This document shows, in pieces, positions 34,363-39,805 of a DNA stretch of 42,527 nt (position 1 is its first letter; each line of letters opens with the position of its first letter). The translations under genes were made by a program, and so were the position numbers. The stretch is from Caldilineaceae bacterium (lineage in GTDB: Bacteria; Chloroflexota; Anaerolineae; Caldilineales; Caldilineaceae), in the NCBI GenBank assembly GCA_018003515.1, contig JAGNDO010000044.1, positions 1 through 42,527 of the forward strand, given 5' to 3'. A model generated the notes under the pieces. It saw only the letters and a program-made list of their open reading frames with translations. It was not told where the DNA came from and ran no database searches.

Positions 34363-36171
34363 ATGTCAGAAATGAACGAAAAGTTACCCCATTGGGATAT
34401 GACCGTCCCCTTTCCTTCCTTGGAATCGCCCGAATTCGCCGCCGCCTTTGACGAATTTGGCCGAGCCGTGGAAGCCCTAACCGCCCTCTTTGATCAAGCC
34501 AATATCGACAAGCTGACCCGCCCCGGCGGCGCGCCCGTCCAAGTTTTTGAAGCGGCCTTTGGCGGCTTCAATCAACTCATCGAGCGCGCCGGCACCCTGC
34601 GCGCCTATATCGTCGGCTATACCGCCGTGGACTCCCGCAACGACTATGCCCAGGCCCGCATGAGCGAATATCAGCGGGTGGCCCAGCGCTACGCCCTGCT
34701 GGACACCCGGCTCACCGCCTGGATCGGGGACCTGGATGTGGAGGCCCTGATTCAGACCTCCGACATGGCCGCGGACCACGCCTACCTCCTGCGCCGCAGC
34801 GCCGAAGAGGCCAAACACCTCATGTCCCCGGCGGAGGAGAACCTGGCCAGCGAGCTCAACCTGAGCGCCGGCAGCGCATGGACCAAGTTGCAGGGCAACT
34901 TCGCCTCCCAACTCACGGTCAAGGTGGAAATTGACGGCGTGGAAGAATCCATGCCCATGAGCGCGGCCCGCAACCTGGCCTATCACAACGACCGGGCCGT
35001 GCGCAAGGCCGCCTACGAGGCCGAACTTGAGGTGTGGGAGCGGGCCAGCGTGCCCATCGCCGCCGCCCTCAATGGGGTCAAGGGCGAAGTCTCCACCCTG
35101 GCCCAGCGCCGGGGCTGGCCCTCCGTGCTGGACGCCTCCCTCTTCGACAACGGCATCGACCAGGCCGTCCTGGACGCCATGCTGGGCGCGGCCCGTGACG
35201 CCTTCCCCGACTTCCGCCGCTACTTCCGGGCCAAGGCCAAAGTCTTGGGGCTGGAGCAGTTGGCCTGGTATGATCTCTTCGCCCCCATCACCGGCGAGGG
35301 CCGGGCCTGGACCTATACCGAATCCGCCCGCTTTATCGTTGAGCAGTTCAACGGCTTCTCCGAGCGCATGGGGGCCTTTGCCCAGCGCGCCTTTGCCGAA
35401 AACTGGATCGACGCCGAACCCCGCACGGGCAAACGAGACGGCGCTTTCTGCATGAGATTGCAGGGTGACGAATCCCGTATCCTCACCAATTTCAAGCCCA
35501 CCTATCCCGGTCTCAACACCCTGGCCCACGAACTGGGCCACGGCTATCACGGCCACACCCTGGCCGGGCGCACCCCCATCCAGCGCGCCTACCCCATGAC
35601 CCTGGCCGAGACCGCCAGCATCTTCTGCGAAACCATCGTGCGCCGGGCCGCCCTGCAATCTGTGGACGCCCAAGAGCAGTTCAATATCCTGGAATCCTCC
35701 CTCATGGGCGCGGCCCAAGTGGTCGTTGACATCAACAGCCGCTTCCTCTTCGAGCAAGCCGCCTTCGACCAACGGGCCAAGCGGGAGCTTTCCGTCAACG
35801 AGTTCAACGCCCTCATGCTCGACGCCCAGGCCCAAACCTACGGCGACGCCATCGACCCGGCCCAGCGCCATCCGTTTATGTGGGCCGTCAAGCCCCATTA
35901 CTATTACAGTACCCGCAGCTTTTACAACTTCCCCTACATGTTCGGCCTGCTCTTCGGCCTCGGCCTCTACGCCCGCTACCAAGAAGACGCCGACGCCTTC
36001 CGAGCCAACTACGACGATCTGCTCTCCTCCACCGGCCTGGCCTCCGCCCCAGATCTGGCCGCCCGCTTCGGCTTCGACCTGCGAGACCCCGCCTTCTGGA
36101 CCGCCAGCTTCGACGTCCTCCGGGCGGACATTGCACGGTTCGAGGCGTTGGTGGCTGACGTGAAGGGGTGA
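34363..36171 (+). CDS. pepF: M3 family oligoendopeptidase (PepF-like)
   Basis: This cytoplasmic zinc metallopeptidase degrades oligopeptides of moderate length. The 602 residues fit the PepF/M3B group. The zinc motif is LAHELGHGYHGHTL (HEXXH, with the downstream Glu in MTLAETASIFCE). Other family stretches are FCMRLQGDESRILTNFKPTY and KPHYYYSTRSFYNFPYMFGLLFG, which hold the substrate-binding His and Tyr residues. I chose the ATG at 34363 because GGAG lies 6 nt upstream; an ATG at 34351 precedes that site. It stands alone, with hairpin I just after the stop. Rapid peptide recycling could link it to amino acid uptake by the Liv system, but that is speculation. Confidence 0.93.
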   Translation: MSEMNEKLPHWDMTVPFPSLESPEFAAAFDEFGRAVEALTALFDQANIDKLTRPGGAPVQVFEAAFGGFNQLIERAGTLRAYIVGYTAVDSRNDYAQARMSEYQRVAQRYALLDTRLTAWIGDLDVEALIQTSDMAADHAYLLRRSAEEAKHLMSPAEENLASELNLSAGSAWTKLQGNFASQLTVKVEIDGVEESMPMSAARNLAYHNDRAVRKAAYEAELEVWERASVPIAAALNGVKGEVSTLAQRRGWPSVLDASLFDNGIDQAVLDAMLGAARDAFPDFRRYFRAKAKVLGLEQLAWYDLFAPITGEGRAWTYTESARFIVEQFNGFSERMGAFAQRAFAENWIDAEPRTGKRDGAFCMRLQGDESRILTNFKPTYPGLNTLAHELGHGYHGHTLAGRTPIQRAYPMTLAETASIFCETIVRRAALQSVDAQEQFNILESSLMGAAQVVVDINSRFLFEQAAFDQRAKRELSVNEFNALMLDAQAQTYGDAIDPAQRHPFMWAVKPHYYYSTRSFYNFPYMFGLLFGLGLYARYQEDADAFRANYDDLLSSTGLASAPDLAARFGFDLRDPAFWTASFDVLRADIARFEALVADVKG

Positions 36172-36173
36172 AA

Positions 36174-36235
36174 GGAGTAATGAGTAACGAGTAATGGATG
36201 TCGTACACAACCATTACTCGTTACTCATCACTCCT
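36174..36235. repeat. Heptamer inverted-repeat array I (GAGTAAC/GAGTAAT type)
   Basis: The left arm (36174-36198) AGGAGTAATGAGTAACGAGT and the right arm (36211-36235) ending ACTCATCACTCCT form a 25-bp stem over 12 nt. It starts 2 nt after the pepF stop. Confidence 0.92.
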
Positions 36236-36303
36236 AGACGTGAAATCCCCCTCAAATGCGATACAATGGAGATCAACCCATCCATTCCACAGGAGACAAC
36301 CCA

Positions 36304-37053
36304 ATGGCACTTTTGCGTGATTATTACCGACCCGAAACCCTGACCGACGCCGTGGCTCTGCTGCGCCGCACGGATGCCAACCTGCTTCCCCTAGCCGGGG
36401 GGAGCCGTCTGATCGGCGAACTGGAGACCCGATCCCGCACGGATGTAGACGGCGTGATCGATTTGGCCGGTCTAAATTTGGATAAAATTGGTGTAGCTGA
36501 TGGGGTATTGCACCTGGGGGCGACGACCACCTTGTCGGACATCATGGCCCATCCTGTGGCGGGAACCTTGGCTGACGGCCTCCTGCGCCGCACCGCCCAG
36601 GCCGAGGGACCGGTCAACCTGCGCAACGCCGCCACCCTGGGCGGTCTGGTGGCCGGGGCTGAACCGGACAGCGAACTCTACGCCGCCCTCCTGGCCCTGG
36701 CCGCCCAAGTGCTCCTCAGCGACGGCGACACCGACACCACCATCCCCCTGGCCCACCTCACCGCCGGGGACGTGGCGGGCAAACTGATCACCGGCATGAC
36801 CATCCCCATCGCCAACCAAACCAGCGGCCACGCCCGCGTCGCCCGCACCCCCTCGGACCGCCCCATCGTCGCCGCCGTCGCCGTGACTGGTGACGGCGTA
36901 GAACGCGTCGCCGTCTGCGGCGTAGCCCCCCGCCCCGTGCTGAGTACACAGACATTTGACCCCGCCACCGACTTCAAGGGCAGCGCTGAATATCGCCTGG
37001 CCATGGCCGAAGTGGTCACCCGGCGGGCGCTTGAAGAGGCAAAAGGAGGATAA
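36304..37053 (+). CDS. FAD-binding subunit of a molybdenum hydroxylase (CoxM/XdhB-like)
   Basis: This 249-residue subunit passes electrons from the iron-sulfur centre to FAD in xanthine dehydrogenase/CO-dehydrogenase-type enzymes. The FAD-binding PCMH fold shows PLAGGSRLIGELE (about 34-46) and NLRNAATLGGLVAG (about 103-116). The C-terminal CO_deh_flav part is KGSAEYRLAMAEVVTRRALEE. The ATG at 36304 follows AGGAGA by 6 nt. It is slightly shorter than usual (about 270-290). The next gene starts 1 nt after its stop, and its Shine-Dalgarno sequence lies inside this gene. The matching iron-sulfur/molybdopterin subunit begins 2.75 kb downstream, after five unrelated genes. Confidence 0.9.
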   Translation: MALLRDYYRPETLTDAVALLRRTDANLLPLAGGSRLIGELETRSRTDVDGVIDLAGLNLDKIGVADGVLHLGATTTLSDIMAHPVAGTLADGLLRRTAQAEGPVNLRNAATLGGLVAGAEPDSELYAALLALAAQVLLSDGDTDTTIPLAHLTAGDVAGKLITGMTIPIANQTSGHARVARTPSDRPIVAAVAVTGDGVERVAVCGVAPRPVLSTQTFDPATDFKGSAEYRLAMAEVVTRRALEEAKGG

Positions 37054-37054
37054 A

Positions 37055-37747
37055 ATGGCTGTGATGACGCCTGTCAAGCAAAGAACTGGCAGGGCCGTGC
37101 CCACAAAACGGCCGGTTCCCCCGCTGGAAAACGGTGATCGGCTGACCCAAGCCGAATTTCACCGCCGCTATGTTGCCATGCGCCAAGTCAAAAAAGTCGA
37201 GCTAATCGAAGGAGTCGTCCACATGCCCTCCCCCATTCGCCGCAGCCACGCCTCCGCCCACGCCGCCGTCATGGGCGCACTGTTCGTCTACGCCGCCGCT
37301 ACGCCAGACGTGGAGGTGGGCGACAATGCCACCGTCTTTTTGGATATGGACAACGAAGTACAACCGGACGCCTTGCTGCGGCTGGCTGTCAACGGTGCAT
37401 CGTTGGTCAACGCCAACGACTACATCCAAGGCCCACCAGAGCTGATCGTCGAAATCGCCGGAACCAGCGCCGCCTACGACCTGCACGCCAAGAAACACGT
37501 CTATCGCCGTAGCGGTGTGCAGGAATATGCGATTTGGGTACTCTACGATAACGATTTCCTCTGGTTCCGCTTGGTCGAGGGTGAATACATGCGGATTCAG
37601 CCCGACGAAACCGGCGTCATCCGCAGCGTATCCTTCCCCGGATTGTGGATCAACGTGCCCGCCTTGCTGGCCGGGGAACTATCCGCCGTACTCCAAACCG
37701 TCCAACACGGGCTGGCCGATGAATCCAATCGGGAGACAACTTCATGA
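37055..37747 (+). CDS. Uma2 family (DUF820) putative endonuclease
   Basis: This 230-residue protein belongs to the Uma2 family, a PD-(D/E)XK-like nuclease fold that is very abundant in cyanobacteria and Chloroflexota. Signatures are KKVELIEGVVHMPSPIRRSHASAH (start of the fold), QPDALLRL (catalytic Asp), PPELIVEIAGTSAAYDLHAKKHVYRRSGVQEYAIWV (Glu and Lys of the active site). The first 35 residues are a basic, Pro-rich tail. The ATG follows AAAGGAGG and sits 1 nt after the FAD-subunit stop, so translation is coupled. Biological roles in this family are largely unknown; some copies look like mobile or selfish genes. Confidence 0.87.
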   Translation: MAVMTPVKQRTGRAVPTKRPVPPLENGDRLTQAEFHRRYVAMRQVKKVELIEGVVHMPSPIRRSHASAHAAVMGALFVYAAATPDVEVGDNATVFLDMDNEVQPDALLRLAVNGASLVNANDYIQGPPELIVEIAGTSAAYDLHAKKHVYRRSGVQEYAIWVLYDNDFLWFRLVEGEYMRIQPDETGVIRSVSFPGLWINVPALLAGELSAVLQTVQHGLADESNRETTS

Positions 37748-38736
37748 ACCTACTTATCCTTGGCGGCACAGTCTTTGTGGGCCGCCACCTGACCCAAGCC
37801 GCGCTGGATCGAGGCCACACTGTGACCCATTTCAACAGGGGCCAGCATAACGCGGATCTCTTCCCCAGCGTGGAAAAGCTGCGGGGGGACCGGGGCGGGG
37901 ATCTCTCTGCCCTGGCAGGCCGTCGTTGGGACGCAGTGATTGACACCTGCGGCTACGTGCCTCGGATCGTCAGCGCATCCGCCCAGCTTTTGGCGGACGC
38001 GGTCGAGCACTACACTTTCATTTCCAGCGTCTCGGTCTTTGCTTCGTTTGAACAACCGGATCAGGACGAGTCCGCCCCGCTGGGCACGATGGACGACCCC
38101 ACTGTGGAGGAAGTCACCGGTGATACCTACGGCCCCCTCAAAGCCCTGTGCGAACAGGCCGCCGAGGCCGCTATGCCCGGACGCGTCCTCACCATCCGCC
38201 CCGGCCTGATCGTGGGCCCGGATGACCCCACGGATCGCTTCACCTATTGGCCCGTGCGGGTGAGCCGGGGCGGCCAGGTCCTGGCCCCTTCTCGCCCAGA
38301 CTATGGGACCGAGATTATCGATGTGCGGGACTTGGCCGAATGGACTGTTCGTTTGGTCGAGGATCGGGTTGTGGGTGTCTTCAACGCCACGGGGCCGGAC
38401 TATGCCCTCACCCTGGGGGATGTCTTGGAAACCAGCCGAGAAGTCAGTGCCCCCGACGCCGAATTCGTCTGGATGCCCGAACAATTTTTACAGAAAAATG
38501 AAGTGCAGCCCTGGTCCCATCTGCCTTTGTGGGTGGGGGAGGGGGCCGAATACGCCGGATTCGCCCGCATAGACTGCCGCAAGGCCCAAGCCGCCGGTCT
38601 CACCTATCGCCCCCTGGCCGAGACCATCCGGGACACCTTGGCTTGGGCCGCCACCCGCCCCGCTGATCATGCGTGGCGGGCCGGGTTGACGGCAGAGCGG
38701 GAGCGGGAACTGTTGGAAAAGTGGCAGAGCGAATAG
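37744..38736 (+). CDS. NAD(P)-dependent epimerase/dehydratase-like protein (extended SDR)
   Basis: This 330-residue Rossmann-fold protein begins MNLLILGGTVFVGRHLTQAAL (GGxxFxGR dinucleotide motif). It has DTCGYVPRIVSASAQLLADAVEHYTFISSVSV and the YxxxK pair in TYGPLK, then RPGLIVGPDDPTDRFTYW. This pattern fits the atypical/extended SDR group related to RNA-binding CSP41-like and sugar-nucleotide reductases. The ATG overlaps the Uma2 stop by 4 nt. No sugar-nucleotide genes are nearby, so the substrate is open. Its place inside the molybdenum hydroxylase cluster is not typical. Confidence 0.85.
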   Translation: MNLLILGGTVFVGRHLTQAALDRGHTVTHFNRGQHNADLFPSVEKLRGDRGGDLSALAGRRWDAVIDTCGYVPRIVSASAQLLADAVEHYTFISSVSVFASFEQPDQDESAPLGTMDDPTVEEVTGDTYGPLKALCEQAAEAAMPGRVLTIRPGLIVGPDDPTDRFTYWPVRVSRGGQVLAPSRPDYGTEIIDVRDLAEWTVRLVEDRVVGVFNATGPDYALTLGDVLETSREVSAPDAEFVWMPEQFLQKNEVQPWSHLPLWVGEGAEYAGFARIDCRKAQAAGLTYRPLAETIRDTLAWAATRPADHAWRAGLTAERERELLEKWQSE

Positions 38737-38745
38737 GAGGGGCAG

Positions 38746-39048
38746 ATGACGACGGTAGGGGCCGCTGGCGAGTTGGACCAAGAGATTCAGCGCAATCTGT
38801 CGGCATGTGAGCTGGAAATGTTGGCGCTTGAGGTTCGATATGGAATGAGTTTTCGGGAATTTGACCGTCAACTTGAAGCAGGTCTATTGGGCGATGGATT
38901 TCGGTGGCCTTTAGAGACCGACGCTATGCGTTGGCAGGATCTGATAGAGGAAAAACGGCACTGGTTGTCTCAGCTTCGGGATGTGTCTGCCCTAAATGCC
39001 GGAGGCGAAGAGATTATCGGAGGGAGTCGTAACCGTGCAATACAATAA
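38746..39048 (+). CDS. Hypothetical protein upstream of the MNT/HEPN pair
   Basis: This is a 100-residue, mostly helical protein that I do not recognise. AGGAGGGG lies 5 nt before the ATG, which supports translation. It contains LSACELEMLALEVRYGMSFREFDRQLEAG and WQDLIEEKRHWLSQL, both likely helices, and has no signal peptide or cysteines. Its last 14 nt overlap the start region of the nucleotidyltransferase gene, so the two are coupled. Similar small helical proteins often accompany nucleotidyltransferase genes of toxin-antitoxin type; a role as a third component is a guess. Confidence 0.65.
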   Translation: MTTVGAAGELDQEIQRNLSACELEMLALEVRYGMSFREFDRQLEAGLLGDGFRWPLETDAMRWQDLIEEKRHWLSQLRDVSALNAGGEEIIGGSRNRAIQ

Positions 39049-39394
39049 TAGAAATCGTCCGGATCTTCTGATGTCGTCCATTGAAGCCCAAGCCCTTTCC
39101 AAGCTTAAGCGATCCCTGTTGCGAAGCTTGGACTTTGTGGAGGAAATTGTCCTATTTGGCTCAGTTGCAAGAGGTGAAGCGGATGCCGAATCGGATATTG
39201 ATCTCCTCGTGCTGACTGCCCGGCCGATTACTTATAAGGAACGACATCAAATCACGGCTGCCATCACGGACATCAATCTGGAATATGAAACGAACTTTAG
39301 CTCAATAGTGGTTGATCGGGATGCTTGGGAGCGAGGTGCCATTTCCCACCTGCCGATCAAGGCCAATATCGAGCGTGAGGGGGTGCTGGTATGA
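39035..39394 (+). CDS. MNT-type minimal nucleotidyltransferase (antitoxin-like)
   Basis: This 119-residue protein has the pol-beta nucleotidyltransferase core: IVLFGSVARGEADAESDIDLLVL (GSxxRG, then two metal-binding aspartates in DID). A third acidic position is in the strand near FSSIVVDRD. MNT proteins pair with HEPN proteins; in studied cases MNT adenylylates the HEPN ribonuclease to silence it. I chose GTG at 39035 because GGAGGGAG lies 8 nt upstream. An ATG at 38996 is in frame but lacks such a site. It overlaps the hypothetical gene by 14 nt and the HEPN gene by 4 nt. Confidence 0.88.
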   Translation: MQYNNRNRPDLLMSSIEAQALSKLKRSLLRSLDFVEEIVLFGSVARGEADAESDIDLLVLTARPITYKERHQITAAITDINLEYETNFSSIVVDRDAWERGAISHLPIKANIEREGVLV

Positions 39395-39792
39395 CGGATC
39401 AAGCGGACCTTCGGCAGACCGTCCTCTACTACTGGCAAATGGCAAAGGATAGTTTGGAATCTGCCCAGCGTGAATTTGATGCGGGGGCAACCTCCTTTGC
39501 CGTCAACCGGGTGTATTACGCTGCATTCTACGCGGTGGAAGCCGCCCTGCTTGAACGCAACATTTCGTACAGCAAACACGCCGGTGTTCGGGCTGCCCTG
39601 CATCGGGAGTTTGTTAAAACTGGCCTGGTTCACCGGGAGTGGGGCAGATTCTACGACCGGGTTTTTGAAAACCGGCAGCAGGGAGATTATCTGCCCTTTG
39701 TGGCCTTTGCCAGCAAAGATGTCATCGACGAAATTGACAACTGCGAAGGCTTTTTGTACGTCATGAGCCAACTCATCGAGTCACTCAAATAG
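39391..39792 (+). CDS. HEPN-domain protein (toxin-like partner of MNT)
   Basis: This 133-residue all-helical HEPN-domain protein has the family stretch AKDSLESAQREFDAGATSFAVNRVYYAAFYAVEAALLE and a closing helix with SKDVIDEIDNCEGFL. HEPN proteins are usually ribonucleases with an R-x4-6-H motif. I cannot place that motif with confidence here; the closest candidates are in KHAGVRAALHREF. It may therefore belong to the HEPN group with no clear catalytic motif. It overlaps the MNT gene by 4 nt (ATGA). Together they form a toxin-antitoxin-like pair. Confidence 0.85.
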   Translation: MTDQADLRQTVLYYWQMAKDSLESAQREFDAGATSFAVNRVYYAAFYAVEAALLERNISYSKHAGVRAALHREFVKTGLVHREWGRFYDRVFENRQQGDYLPFVAFASKDVIDEIDNCEGFLYVMSQLIESLK

Positions 39793-39805
39793 AATGGAAC
39801 CCACC

